Position numbers and translations under genes: made by a program. The notes beneath the pieces are model-generated. The model was given only the letters and a program-made list of their open reading frames with translations, was not told the DNA's origin and made no database searches. DNA of 64,000 nucleotides from Streptomyces sp. WMMC500 (lineage in GTDB: Bacteria; Actinomycetota; Actinomycetes; Streptomycetales; Streptomycetaceae): the NCBI RefSeq assembly GCF_027497195.1, contig NZ_CP114905.1:4785001-4849000 (forward strand), written 5' to 3'. This document shows positions 44,778-53,027 of the stretch, piece by piece. Every line of letters begins with the position of its first letter. The first letter of the stretch is position 1.

Positions 44778-46247
44778 ATGAGCTCTTCCGCACCACATCT
44801 GTCCACGACCTCGACCAAGTGGGACGCCCGCCTCTGGGGCATCCTGCTGACGGTCTCCCTCGTGGTCGGCCTCGACGCTCTCGACGTGTCGATGGTGGGG
44901 GTCGCCCTCCCCTCCATCCAGGCCGACCTCGGGCTGTCCACGAGCACCCTCCAGTGGGTCGTCAGCGGGTACGTCCTCACCTACGGCGGTCTGCTCCTCC
45001 TCGGCGGCCGCACCGCCGACCTCCTCGGCCGCCGGCGGGTGTTCCTCGTCGCCGTCGCGGTGTTCGCCGTCACCTCGCTCCTCGGCGGGCTGGTCGACGA
45101 CGGCGGGCTGCTGATCGCGACCCGGCTGCTGAAGGGCGCCGCCGCGGCGTTCACGGCACCCGCGGCCCTCTCCATCATCACCACGACCTTCGCCGAGGGC
45201 CCGGCCCGCAACAAGGCGCTCGGGATCTTCGCCGTCTTCGGCGCCAGCGGCTACAGCGCGGGCCTCGTCTTCTCCGGCCTGCTGACCGAGGTCGGCTGGC
45301 GCTGGACGTTCTTCCTGCCGTTCCCCGTCGCCCTGATCGCGCTCGTCGCGGCCTTCCGCGTGCTGCCGAAGGAGGGCCGGCCGGAGCGTACCGGCGGCTA
45401 CGACTTCCCCGGCGCGGTGACCGGCGTCGGCGCGATGCTGCTGCTCGTCTACACCGTCGTCGAGGCGCCCGAGGTGGGCTGGGGCGCGTCCCGTACGCTC
45501 CTGCAGTTCGCCGCGGCCGCCGTGCTGCTGGCCGCGTTCCTCGTCATCGAGCGCCGCAGCAGCCACCCGCTGATCCGGCTGGGCATCCTGCGCTCCGGCC
45601 CGCTGGCCCGCGCGAACCTCGGCGCCGCGGTGTTCTTCGGCGGCTATCTGGGCTTCCAGTTCCTGGTCATGCAGTACCTGCAGTCCGTGCTGGGCTGGTC
45701 CGCGATGGAGACGGCGCTCGGCTTCCTGCCGGCGGCGCTGATCGTCGCGTTCGGCTCGCCGCGGATGGAGCCGCTGATCGAGCGGTTCGGCACCACGGTC
45801 ACCATCGCGGCCGGCGTGGTGGCGCACCTGCTGGCGTACGTGCTGTTCCTCGCCCTCGACCGGGACGCGCCGTACCTGGTCGGCACGCTGCCGAGCATGG
45901 TGCTGCTGGGCCTCGGCTTCATGCTGGCCTTCGCGTCCTTCAACATCCAGGCCACGGCGGGCATCCCGGACCACGAGCAGGGGCTCGCGGGCGGCCTGCT
46001 GAACACCTCGCTGCAGGTCGGCGGGGCGATCGGGCTGGCCGTCGTGACGGCGGTGCTCACCGCCAACGCGGAGGGCGAGACCGGCTCGCGGGCGCTGCTC
46101 AACGGCTTCGACCCGGCGCTGTACGTGGTCGCGGGCATGGCGCTGCTCGGCCTCGTCATCGCCCTCGCGGGCATCCGCGGCCGGCGCCCCGCGGCGCCGG
46201 AGCCGAAGCCGGTGGCGGACCGCGAGTTCGTCTACGCGGCGGACTGA
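44778..46247 (+). CDS. MFS drug exporter, DHA2 type
   Basis: A 489-residue 14-helix exporter: TVSLVVGLDALDVSMVGVALPSIQADLGLS (motif D1), motif A GGRTADLLGRRRVFLVAVAVF, ASGYSAGLVFSGLLTE (motif C-like), and AGIPDHEQGLAGGLLNTSLQVGGAIG near helix 13. ATG 44778 is eight bases from TAGTGT; an upstream ATG 44751 is possible but overlaps the operator. The divergent MarR protein is the probable repressor. Substrate unknown. Confidence 0.9.
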   Translation: MSSSAPHLSTTSTKWDARLWGILLTVSLVVGLDALDVSMVGVALPSIQADLGLSTSTLQWVVSGYVLTYGGLLLLGGRTADLLGRRRVFLVAVAVFAVTSLLGGLVDDGGLLIATRLLKGAAAAFTAPAALSIITTTFAEGPARNKALGIFAVFGASGYSAGLVFSGLLTEVGWRWTFFLPFPVALIALVAAFRVLPKEGRPERTGGYDFPGAVTGVGAMLLLVYTVVEAPEVGWGASRTLLQFAAAAVLLAAFLVIERRSSHPLIRLGILRSGPLARANLGAAVFFGGYLGFQFLVMQYLQSVLGWSAMETALGFLPAALIVAFGSPRMEPLIERFGTTVTIAAGVVAHLLAYVLFLALDRDAPYLVGTLPSMVLLGLGFMLAFASFNIQATAGIPDHEQGLAGGLLNTSLQVGGAIGLAVVTAVLTANAEGETGSRALLNGFDPALYVVAGMALLGLVIALAGIRGRRPAAPEPKPVADREFVYAAD

Positions 46248-46281
46248 CCTCTCGGACCCACACACCACGGGGAACCGGGGG

Positions 46282-46320
46282 ACGAGCGGACCCGGGCCGG
46301 CCAGGCCCGGGTCCGCTCGT
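46282..46320. terminator. Bidirectional terminator between MFS and vapC-like genes
   Basis: A perfect 17-base stem beginning ACGAGCGGACCCGGGCC with its complement around GGCCA, 34 bases after the MFS stop and 24 bases past the end of the convergent PIN gene. Confidence 0.9.
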
Positions 46321-46343
46321 GTGCCGGAACTGCTGGCGCGGGC

Positions 46344-46793
46344 TCACATGTCGTCGGGGAAGAGCCGGTACGCCCCATGCGCCGTCAGCGGGCGGAGCGT
46401 GCGGAAGTGCTTGCGGTCGAGAGTGAGCAGCACGTCGGTGCGGAACTCGGCGGCCAGCGCGGCGTTCATCGCGTCGGTGAGGCCGATGTCCGGGTATCTG
46501 CGCATGACCGCGCGGGCCGCGGCCAGGTGCGGCTCCGTCTCCGGGATCTCGAAGCGCCGTACGGCGACCTTCTCCAGGACGTAGTCCAGCGCCCGCTGGG
46601 CGGGGTCGGCCCCCAGGGCGGTGGTCAGCATGTAGTCCAGCTCGGCGAGGACCATGGGGGAGACGACCGCGTGGCTGACGACGGCCATGGCGGCCCGGCA
46701 GCCTGCGTGTTCGGGCTCCTTGCGGTCGAAGAACGCCAGCAGCGCCGACGTGTCGACGACGGCGACCGGCGCCGCGGTGGGGATCCCGGTCAC
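46344..46793 (-). CDS. PIN-domain toxin (VapC-like)
   Basis: A 149-residue PIN ribonuclease: VAVVDTSALLAFFDRKEPEH (first Asp), LAELDYMLTT (Glu), DIGLTDAMNAALAAEF (Asp pair region) and TDVLLTLDRKHFRTL (last Asp). The acidic metal-binding set is complete, so it should be active. PIN toxins cut tRNA or rRNA. The GTG start overlaps the antitoxin stop by four bases, giving coupled translation with antitoxin first. Confidence 0.9.
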   Translation of the reverse strand: MTGIPTAAPVAVVDTSALLAFFDRKEPEHAGCRAAMAVVSHAVVSPMVLAELDYMLTTALGADPAQRALDYVLEKVAVRRFEIPETEPHLAAARAVMRRYPDIGLTDAMNAALAAEFRTDVLLTLDRKHFRTLRPLTAHGAYRLFPDDM

Positions 46794-47047
46794 CGGCCGA
46801 ACCCCTCCATGTACTCGTCCGTACGCGCAACCAGGTCGCCCGGGCCGTCGAAGACGGGCGCCGTCGGGTCCTCGCCCATCGCGTCCAGTGGGTACGCGGG
46901 CAGCGGGTCCTGGTCGGCCGGGATGACGGTCGCGACGTGCCGCCCGTTCTTGAAGACTCTTATGGTCCTGCCGCTTTCGGCCGCCGCAAGGATATGTGAG
47001 GACCGCTGGTTGAACTCGCGCGCCGTGGTGGTATCCATGGCCGTCAT
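46790..47047 (-). CDS. Phd/YefM-family antitoxin
   Basis: An 85-residue antitoxin: MDTTTAREFNQRSSHILAAAESGRTIRVFKNGRHVATVIPADQ is the Phd fold that binds DNA, and the Pro/Asp-rich C terminus (DPTAPVFDGPGDLVARTDEYM) would wrap the toxin. It is unusual in that its ATG 47047 overlaps the stop codon of the upstream LysR-type gene by four bases, so three genes are chained. A second in-frame ATG at 47038 exists. Confidence 0.88.
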   Translation of the reverse strand: MTAMDTTTAREFNQRSSHILAAAESGRTIRVFKNGRHVATVIPADQDPLPAYPLDAMGEDPTAPVFDGPGDLVARTDEYMEGFGR

Positions 47048-47940
47048 GTTACTACATGTACTACACCGTCCGGGTCCACCCCCAGGCTGTGGAGGAACGC
47101 CGCCGCCGCGGGTGACGGGCGGGTGCGGGGCCAGATGAGGCGTTCCTCGCGGGTCGGGCCGTGCGCGATGCGGACCGTGGCCAGGCCCGGGAGGCGGGGG
47201 GCGAAGGTGCCGGGGAGGAGGGCCACGCCCAGGCCCGCGCGGACCAGATCCGCCATGAAGTCCATCGACGACACCTCGAAGCCCACCGTCCGCCGCAGCC
47301 CCGCCGCCGCGAACGCCTCCTCCGACTGCGCCCGCGCCGCCGTGCCCGCCGCGAAGTCGACGAACGTCTCCTCCGCCAGCCGCGCCAGGTCCGTCTCCCC
47401 CGCGTCCGCCAGTGGGTGGTCCGGCGGGACGACGGCCAGGTGCCGGTCCCGTACGAGGATCCGCTCGCGGACCCTCGCGGTCCGGAAGCCCGCCGGCACG
47501 CCGAGCAGCGCCAGGTCGTACGTGCCCTCCGCCACCGCCCGCACCAGGTCCTCGCTCGCGCCGACCGCCAGCCTGATCCGCACCTGCGGGTACGCGGCGT
47601 GGAACTCCCGCAGCGCCGCGGGCAGGTCCACCGCCGCCACCGTCGGGATCGTCCCGATCGCGAGCCGCCCGCGCACCTCCCCCGTCGCCGCCGCGACCTC
47701 CGCGCGGGCCCGCTCCGCCGCCGCGAGGGTCGCGCGGGCGGCGGGCAGGAACGCCTCGCCCGCGCGGGTGAGGCGCACCTTCCGGCTCGTACGGTCGAAC
47801 AGCCGGGCGCCCAGCTCCCGTTCGAGCTTGCCGATCTGATGGCTCAGCGCCGACTGGACGACGTGGCAGCGCTCGGCGGCCCGGGTGAACCCGCCGGTGT
47901 CCGCGACGGCGACGACGTAGCGCAGTTGCTGCAGCTCCAT
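47044..47940 (-). CDS. LysR-family regulator
   Basis: A 298-residue regulator: MELQQLRYVVAVADTGGFTRAAERCHVVQSALSHQIGKLERELGARLFDRTSRKV is the winged helix, followed by the periplasmic-binding-like effector domain (RLAIGTIPTVAAVDLPAALREFHAAYPQVRIRLAVG onward). ATG 47940 fits the family start; ATG 47949 lies upstream within an operator. It is divergent from an MFS gene, its probable target, and translationally coupled at its 3' end to the Phd antitoxin gene. Confidence 0.9.
   Translation of the reverse strand: MELQQLRYVVAVADTGGFTRAAERCHVVQSALSHQIGKLERELGARLFDRTSRKVRLTRAGEAFLPAARATLAAAERARAEVAAATGEVRGRLAIGTIPTVAAVDLPAALREFHAAYPQVRIRLAVGASEDLVRAVAEGTYDLALLGVPAGFRTARVRERILVRDRHLAVVPPDHPLADAGETDLARLAEETFVDFAAGTAARAQSEEAFAAAGLRRTVGFEVSSMDFMADLVRAGLGVALLPGTFAPRLPGLATVRIAHGPTREERLIWPRTRPSPAAAAFLHSLGVDPDGVVHVVT
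47050..47065 (-). promoter_or_regulatory. Direct repeats TGTAGTA x2 before the antitoxin gene
   Basis: On the minus strand TGTAGTA-CA-TGTAGTA ends two bases before the antitoxin ATG and lies within the last LysR codons. It may be a Phd autoregulatory site or an internal promoter (TAGTAC/TAGTAA -10-like). Confidence 0.45.
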
Positions 47941-47942
47941 GC

Positions 47943-47967
47943 GATCCATCGTGATACGAGATGGATC
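47943..47967. promoter_or_regulatory. LysR-type operator GATCCAT-N11-ATGGATC
   Basis: Perfect seven-base arms with an 11-base spacer match the T-N11-A rule of LysR sites. The site lies at the start of the LysR gene and 54 bases before the divergent MFS gene. Confidence 0.7.
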
Positions 47968-48020
47968 AGATGACAACTATGTGTTGGACTCATCGATGGC
48001 GCTGGGCGGAGTCTGGGTGC

Positions 48021-49412
48021 ATGACAACGGACTCGGTACCCCGGCAGGAGCCCGCCGCCCTCGGCCGCGGACTGCTGCTGCTCATGGCGACCGCCACCGG
48101 TCTGTCCGTGGCGGGCAACTACTTCGCCCAGCCCCTCCTCGACCTCATCGGCCGCGACCTGCACGTGGGCAGCACCCTGGCCGCGCTCGTCGTCACCGCC
48201 GCGCAGACCGGGTACGCGCTGGGCCTCATCCTCCTCGTCCCCCTCGGCGACGTGACCGACCGGCGGCGGCTGTCGGTGGCGCTGTTCGTCGCCACCGCCG
48301 CGTTCCTCGCGCTCACCGCCGCGGCCCCCAACGGGCCGGTGCTGCTCGCCGGTACGGTCCTCACCGCGCTGGCGTCCGTCGGCGCGCAGGTCGTCGTGCC
48401 GTACGCGGCCGGGCTCGCGGCGCCGGAGGAGCGCGGGCGGGTCGTCGGCGTCGTGATGTCCGGCATCCTGCTCGGCGGGCTGCTGGCCCGTACGGCCTCA
48501 GGGGCGCTGTCGGAACTCGGCGGCTGGCGCACGATCTACTGGGTCAACGCCCTGCTCATGGCCGGCATGGCGGTTCTCCTCCACCGCCACCTGCCGCGCC
48601 TGCCGGCGGCCCCGGGCACGGGCATGTCGTACCCGGCGCTGCTGCGCTCCACGGTGGCGCTGCTGCGCGAGGAGCCGGTGCTGCGGCGGCGGTCGGTGCT
48701 CGGGGCGCTGTCGCTGGCCTCGTACAGCGTGCAGTTGACGGCGCTGACGTTCCTGCTGGCCCGGCCGCCGTACGGCTGGTCGGAGTCGGCGATCGGGCTG
48801 TTCGGGCTGCTGGGGGCGGTGGGCGTGGTGACGATGACGTTCGCGGGCCGGCTCAACGACCGCGGTCACGTGCAGGCGGTGACCGGCGCGGGCGTGGTGC
48901 TGCTGACCGGCTCGTGGGTGGTGCTCGGCGTGGCGGGCGGGTCGCTGCCGTGGCTCGTCGTGGGGATCGTCGGGCTGAACGCCGCGCAGCAGGCGGTGCT
49001 GATCAGCAACCAGGCCGTCGTGTACGCCCTCCGCCCCGAGGCCCGCAACCGCATCAACTCCGCCTTCATGACCAGCTTCTTCGCGGGCGGGGCGGTCGGC
49101 TCGGCGCTGACGTCCGTGGTGTGGGCGCGGGGCGGGTGGCCGGCGGTGTCGGCGCTGGGCGCGGTGCTGGCGGGCGGGACGGTGGTGCTGTGGCTGGCGG
49201 AGCTGGTGGGGGCGGCGCGTCGGGCCCGGGGCTCCGGGCAGGGGACCGCCCCGGGCGCGCCGCGGTCGGATCACGGCCCTGCGCCCTTGTCGGCCCCAGC
49301 CCCGGACCAGGACCCGGACCCGGACCCTGCGTCGCCGGCCGCCGCGCAGCGTGCGCCGTACGGTGCCGGCACGACTGCCTCCCCTCCCGCACGGCAGGGG
49401 AGCGCCGCCTGA
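48021..49412 (+). CDS. MFS transporter, 12 helices (YnfM/AraJ-like)
   Basis: A 463-residue transporter: LLLLMATATGLSVAGNYFAQPLLDLIGRDL, motif A VPLGDVTDRRRLSVALFVATA, GILLGGLLARTASGALSELGGWRTIYWVNA (motif C region), and IVGLNAAQQAVLISNQAVVYALRPEARNRINSAFM. The C-terminal 70 residues are Pro/Asp-rich and cytosolic. The GNYFAQPLL signature is found in arabinose/drug efflux proteins. It is controlled probably by the divergent LysR. Its stop overlaps the ATG of the next gene by one base. Confidence 0.88.
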   Translation: MTTDSVPRQEPAALGRGLLLLMATATGLSVAGNYFAQPLLDLIGRDLHVGSTLAALVVTAAQTGYALGLILLVPLGDVTDRRRLSVALFVATAAFLALTAAAPNGPVLLAGTVLTALASVGAQVVVPYAAGLAAPEERGRVVGVVMSGILLGGLLARTASGALSELGGWRTIYWVNALLMAGMAVLLHRHLPRLPAAPGTGMSYPALLRSTVALLREEPVLRRRSVLGALSLASYSVQLTALTFLLARPPYGWSESAIGLFGLLGAVGVVTMTFAGRLNDRGHVQAVTGAGVVLLTGSWVVLGVAGGSLPWLVVGIVGLNAAQQAVLISNQAVVYALRPEARNRINSAFMTSFFAGGAVGSALTSVVWARGGWPAVSALGAVLAGGTVVLWLAELVGAARRARGSGQGTAPGAPRSDHGPAPLSAPAPDQDPDPDPASPAAAQRAPYGAGTTASPPARQGSAA

Positions 49413-50059
49413 TGCGTATGCGTGTCACCGTCTTCGGCGCCACCGGCCAGATCGGCAGCCGCATCGCCGCCGAGGCCCGCGCCCGCGGCCACGAGGTCAC
49501 CGCCGTCGTACGCACCCCCCGGCGGCCCGGCGCCCTGCCCCCCGGCGTCAGCGTCCGCACCGGCGACGCGGCCGACGCGGCCGCCGTCGCGGCGCTCGGC
49601 GCCGGGCAGGACCTGATCGTCGGCGCCACCCGCCCGGCGCCCGGCGCCGAGGACCAACTGCCCGCGATGGCGCGGGGCCTGCTCGCCGGGGCGGCGGCGT
49701 CGGGGGTGCGCCTGATGCTGGTCGGCGGGTCCGCCACGCTCACGCTGCCGGGCAGCGGCGGCGTCGCGGTGATGGACGGCCCGGACTTCCCGGCGGAGTG
49801 GCTGCCCATCGCCCGCGCCTGCGCCGTCCAGTTGGCGGTCTGCCGGGCGGCGGGGCCGGACGCGGACTGGACGTACGCCAGCCCGCCGCACCTGATCCTG
49901 CCGGGCGAGCGCACCGGCCGGTACCGGCTGGGCGCGGACGAACTGGTCGTCGACGACGCGGGCGAGTCGTCGATCTCCATGGAGGACTTCGCGGTGGCGC
50001 TCCTGGACGAGGCGGAGCAGCCGAAGCACCACCGCACGCGCTTCACGGTGGGCTACTGA
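49412..50059 (+). CDS. NAD(P)-binding reductase-like protein, NmrA/SDR-a type
   Basis: A 215-residue Rossmann protein: RVTVFGATGQIGSRIAAEARARGHEVTAVVR has the GxxGxxG nucleotide loop, then GDAADAAAVAALGAGQDLIVGAT and LMLVGGSATL. It ends in YRLGADELVVDDAGESSISMEDFAVALLDEAEQP, the typical end of NAD(P)H-binding PF13460 proteins. The catalytic Tyr/Lys of classical SDRs is absent. It is translationally coupled to the MFS gene (TGATG). Confidence 0.88.
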   Translation: MRMRVTVFGATGQIGSRIAAEARARGHEVTAVVRTPRRPGALPPGVSVRTGDAADAAAVAALGAGQDLIVGATRPAPGAEDQLPAMARGLLAGAAASGVRLMLVGGSATLTLPGSGGVAVMDGPDFPAEWLPIARACAVQLAVCRAAGPDADWTYASPPHLILPGERTGRYRLGADELVVDDAGESSISMEDFAVALLDEAEQPKHHRTRFTVGY

Positions 50060-50097
50060 GAAGATCGGCATGCCCGACCCACGAAGCAGGAGCGTGC

Positions 50098-50832
50098 GTG
50101 CCCATGAGACTCGACGACCACCGCGTGGTCATCACCGCCGCCGGCCGTGACTTCGGCCGTACCCTCGCCCTCCGGCTCGCGGACCTCGGCGCCGAGGTCT
50201 TCCTCTCCGCCCGGGACCTGGCCGCCGCCGAGCGGGTCCGCGACGAGATCCGCGAGCGGGGGCAGCGGCACGTGCACGCCTTCTCCTGCGACTTGACGGA
50301 CCCCGCCGCGATCCGGGAGTTCGCCGCCGGCGTCGGCCGTCACACCGACCGTGTCGACGTGCTGATCAACAACGGCTCCCGCTACCTCGAAGGACCGGAC
50401 CTCGTCTCCGCCTCCGACGCCGACATCGTCGACACCGTCGCGTCCGGCGCCACCGGCACCCTCCTGACCGTGAAGAACTTCCTCCCCCTGCTGCTCAACT
50501 CGGCAAGGCCGGACGTGGTGACCATGGTCTCCGCCTGCGGCACGGCCGGGCACCACCGCTCGGACGCGCACGACGCCTTCTACGCGGCCAAGAGCGCCCA
50601 GGCGGGGTTCGCCGAGATCCTCTCCAAGCGCCTGCGGCCCCGGGGAGTCCGGGTGATCTCCCTCTACCCGCCGGACTTCGACAACCCCGATCCGCTCGCG
50701 GAGGAATGGGAGACCACACCGCGCGGGGCGCAGGACGCACTGACCGCGCAGTCACTCGTGGAGTGCGTCCTCTTTGCGGTCTCCCAGCCCAGGGACTGCT
50801 TCATCAAGGCGTTCCACTTCGAGCAGGTATGA
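50098..50832 (+). CDS. Short-chain dehydrogenase with shifted YxxxK motif
   Basis: A 244-residue SDR: VVITAAGRDFGRTLALRLADLGAEVFLSARD (cofactor loop, atypical AAGRDFG), CDLTDPAAI, VLINNGSRYLEG (NNAG position), VVTMVSACG with the catalytic Ser, and HDAFYAAKSAQAGFAE. In the last motif the residue four before Lys is Phe, and Tyr comes one place later, so the YxxxK spacing is broken. Activity may be changed. GTG 50098 has AGGAG five bases upstream; ATG 50104 is an alternative. Confidence 0.85.
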   Translation: MPMRLDDHRVVITAAGRDFGRTLALRLADLGAEVFLSARDLAAAERVRDEIRERGQRHVHAFSCDLTDPAAIREFAAGVGRHTDRVDVLINNGSRYLEGPDLVSASDADIVDTVASGATGTLLTVKNFLPLLLNSARPDVVTMVSACGTAGHHRSDAHDAFYAAKSAQAGFAEILSKRLRPRGVRVISLYPPDFDNPDPLAEEWETTPRGAQDALTAQSLVECVLFAVSQPRDCFIKAFHFEQV

Positions 50833-50833
50833 C

Positions 50834-50849
50834 GGGCGCCTAAGCGCCC
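50834..50849. terminator. Hairpin between convergent SDR and Clp_N genes
   Basis: GGGCGC-CTAA-GCGCCC encloses the stop codon of the minus-strand gene (TAG at 50842-50840) and lies just after the SDR stop. Confidence 0.6.
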
Positions 50850-51580
50850 CCGCCCTGCTGAAGCGGCGCCAGCGCCGCGGCGATGTGCGCCTCCGTCGCC
50901 GCGCGGTCGACGCCGAGCCGGGACAGCACGCCGTCGCCGTTCTCCTGCTCCAGCAGCGCCAGCAGGATGTGCTCCGTACCGATGTAGTTGTGGCCCAGCC
51001 GCAGCGCCTCGCGGAACGTCAGCTCCAGCGCCTTCTTCCCCTCCGCGTTGTACGGGATCAGGTCCGGGACCGTGCCCTCCGCCGGCGACGGCAGCGCCGC
51101 CGCGGCCTCCTGCCGCACGGTGTCGAGCAGGATGTCCTGCGCGGTGATCGCCGCCGCGCCGACGGCGGTCGGCTCGGCGAGCAGCCCGAGGACGAGGTGG
51201 GCGGGGCCGATCTCGGTGTTGCCCGCGGCGTGGGCCTCGCTCTGGGAGGCCATCACCACGTTCTTGGCGCGGGGGGTGAAGCGGGCGAAGCCCTCGCTCG
51301 GGTCGAGGGTGAGACCGCCCTCCGAGCCCTTGGTCACGAACCGCTTCTGGGCCGCCTGGCGGGTGACGCCCATGCTCTTGCCGATGTCCGTCCAGGAGGC
51401 GCCGGAGCGGCGCGCCTGGTCGACGAAGTGGCCGATGAGGTGGTCGGCCACCTCGCCGAGGTGGTCCGCGGCGACGACGGCGTCGGTGAGCTGGTCGAGG
51501 ACGTCGGTGTGGACCTTCTTGATCGCCTCGATCAGGTCGTCGAGGCGTACGGGATTCGTCGTGCGTTCCGGTTCCGTCAT
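50840..51580 (-). CDS. Clp N-terminal domain protein with helix-turn-helix, probable autoregulator
   Basis: A 246-residue protein. Residues 1-95 contain a helix-turn-helix (GASWTDIGKSMGVTRQAAQKRF). Residues 98-240 carry two Clp_N repeats (FTPRAKNVVMASQSEAHAAGNTEIGPAHLVLGLL and LIPYNAEGKKALELTFREALRLGHNYIGTEHILLALLEQENG), as in ClpC. There is no AAA+ ATPase domain, so it is not a chaperone. It may couple DNA binding to substrate or phospho-Arg recognition. Two GTCAACC/GGTTGAC palindromes precede the gene and suggest autoregulation. Confidence 0.88.
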   Translation of the reverse strand: MTEPERTTNPVRLDDLIEAIKKVHTDVLDQLTDAVVAADHLGEVADHLIGHFVDQARRSGASWTDIGKSMGVTRQAAQKRFVTKGSEGGLTLDPSEGFARFTPRAKNVVMASQSEAHAAGNTEIGPAHLVLGLLAEPTAVGAAAITAQDILLDTVRQEAAAALPSPAEGTVPDLIPYNAEGKKALELTFREALRLGHNYIGTEHILLALLEQENGDGVLSRLGVDRAATEAHIAAALAPLQQGGGA

Positions 51581-51583
51581 GCT

Positions 51584-51629
51584 GACAACCGTAGGTTGAC
51601 ACTCGACCTTGCGTCAACCTTCGGTTGAC
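51584..51629 (-). promoter_or_regulatory. Two operators of the Clp_N regulator gene
   Basis: GACAACC-GTA-GGTTGAC (51584-51600) and GTCAACC-TTC-GGTTGAC (51613-51629) lie in the first 50 bases upstream of the start, 29 bases centre to centre. The distal one overlaps the last codons of the phosphodiesterase gene. Confidence 0.7.
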
Positions 51630-52372
51630 ATCACCCGGTAGTGGGTGGTCAGCCGGTGGTCCTCGTCCAGCACGTGGAACGCCAGGGCCGGCGGCTGGTC
51701 GAGATGGACGTGGTGGTCGGCGTGCGCGCGCCGCTCCCAGGGCAGCCGGACGGTGTTGACGACCCCGGGCGCGACGAGCAGCGGTCGCCCGGCGAAGGTG
51801 GTGGCCGCGGCGGTGTGCGCGTGCCCGGCGAGGAAGGCGGTGATCCGGGGATGCCGCCCGGCAAGCTCCGCGAGCCGCGCCTCGTCGAACTGCCGGATCC
51901 CGTCGACGTACGGCACGTGCAGCGCCACCGGCGGATGATGGAACGCGACGAGCACCGCATCCCCCTCCGGCGCCCGCCCCGCCTCCTCCTCCAGCCACGC
52001 CAGCGTCCCGTCCCCGAGCCACCCCTCCGGCTTCCCGGGCACCGACGAGTCACACGCGAGCACCGTGAACCCGGCCCCCCGGTACACCTGGTCGACGGGG
52101 TCCGCGGAATCCGCCTCCCCGAGCAGCCCGCGCCGGAAGGCGGCACGGTCGTCGTGGTTGCCGGGGCAGACCAGGACCGGATGCCGCAGGTCGAGCAGCC
52201 GCCGCGCGGCGGCGTACTCCTCGTCCGTCCCGTGGTCGGCGACGTCACCGGTGACGAGGACGAGGTCCAGGTCGTACGGCAGGCCCTCCAGGTAGTCGGC
52301 CACCGCGCGGGTGCGGCGGACGCTGCGGTCGTCGTCGATGTGGATGTCGCTGACATGCGCGATCACGGCCAT
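51614..52372 (-). CDS. Metallophosphoesterase, class III cyclic-nucleotide phosphodiesterase type
   Basis: A 252-residue calcineurin-like enzyme with all metal motifs: HVSDIHIDDD (DxH), VTGDVADHG (GDxxD), PGNHDDR (GNHD), FHHPP and GHAHTAA (GHxH). The order and length match CpdA-like phosphodiesterases that hydrolyse cAMP and other phosphodiesters. GGAGGGG is close before ATG 52372. The last codons (MSTEG) form part of the operator of the downstream gene on the same strand, which starts 33 bases later. Confidence 0.9.
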   Translation of the reverse strand: MAVIAHVSDIHIDDDRSVRRTRAVADYLEGLPYDLDLVLVTGDVADHGTDEEYAAARRLLDLRHPVLVCPGNHDDRAAFRRGLLGEADSADPVDQVYRGAGFTVLACDSSVPGKPEGWLGDGTLAWLEEEAGRAPEGDAVLVAFHHPPVALHVPYVDGIRQFDEARLAELAGRHPRITAFLAGHAHTAAATTFAGRPLLVAPGVVNTVRLPWERRAHADHHVHLDQPPALAFHVLDEDHRLTTHYRVMSTEG

Positions 52373-52461
52373 TGCGTATCCCCTCCGCCGCAGACGCTAC
52401 GGTCCGGCCGGCGCGGCGGTGAACGGCCAGTTCGGCCCCGGTGGCCTCGGCGTGGTGTTAC

Positions 52462-52477
52462 TTGCTTCGCCAAGCAA
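52462..52477 (+). promoter_or_regulatory. Palindrome TTGCTT-CGCC-AAGCAA with -10 TAGACT
   Basis: A perfect palindrome ends just before the -10 box TAGACT, which stands seven bases from the GTG of the MarR gene. It is a likely autoregulatory MarR site. Confidence 0.65.
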
Positions 52478-52491
52478 ATAGACTCCGCCGC

Positions 52492-53001
52492 GTGAGCCAC
52501 GTGATGCCCGAGCCCCGAAGTCCCCGAGAGCCGCGTCCCGCCGACGATGCGCAGGACGACCGGTGGTGCATGGCCGTCCGGCTGCTCGGGCGGGTGGAAA
52601 AGGAGTTGGACAGGGCCCTGCAGCACGAGCACGGCCTGCCGCTGTCGGAGTACCGGGCCCTGTGCGCGCTGAGCCGCACGGACGGCGGTTCCGCCCTGCG
52701 GATGGGGGAGTTGGCCGATCGGATCGGGCTCAAGGACAGCACGGTGACCCGGCTGGTCGGCCGGCTGGAGGACCGCGGGCTCGTGGCGCGGTCGTCCGGG
52801 GCCGGCGACGGGCGGACGGTCACCACGGGCATCACGCCGGCGGGCGCGCGGCGCTACGCGGCGGCGACGCCGACCTACCGGGCCGCCCTCGGGGACGCCC
52901 TGGAGGGCGCCCGGGCGAACGTGTACCTCCGCGACCTCGCCGCCTGGGTGCTCACGGGCGAGTCGGCCGTACGCGACGGGGACGCGCCCTCCCCCACCTG
53001 A
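52492..53001 (+). CDS. MarR-family regulator
   Basis: A 169-residue regulator: AVRLLGRVEKELDRALQHEHGLPLSEYRALCALSRTDGGSALRMGELADRIGLKDSTVTRLVGRLEDRGLVARSSGAGDGRTVTTGITPAG contains the winged helix with recognition helix KDSTVTRLVGRLE and the wing. GTG 52492 is leaderless relative to TAGACT. It is followed after 26 bases by a methyltransferase gene, probably co-transcribed and under its control. Confidence 0.88.
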   Translation: MSHVMPEPRSPREPRPADDAQDDRWCMAVRLLGRVEKELDRALQHEHGLPLSEYRALCALSRTDGGSALRMGELADRIGLKDSTVTRLVGRLEDRGLVARSSGAGDGRTVTTGITPAGARRYAAATPTYRAALGDALEGARANVYLRDLAAWVLTGESAVRDGDAPSPT

Positions 53002-53027
53002 TCGATCCGTTCCACGAAAGGACCCGC

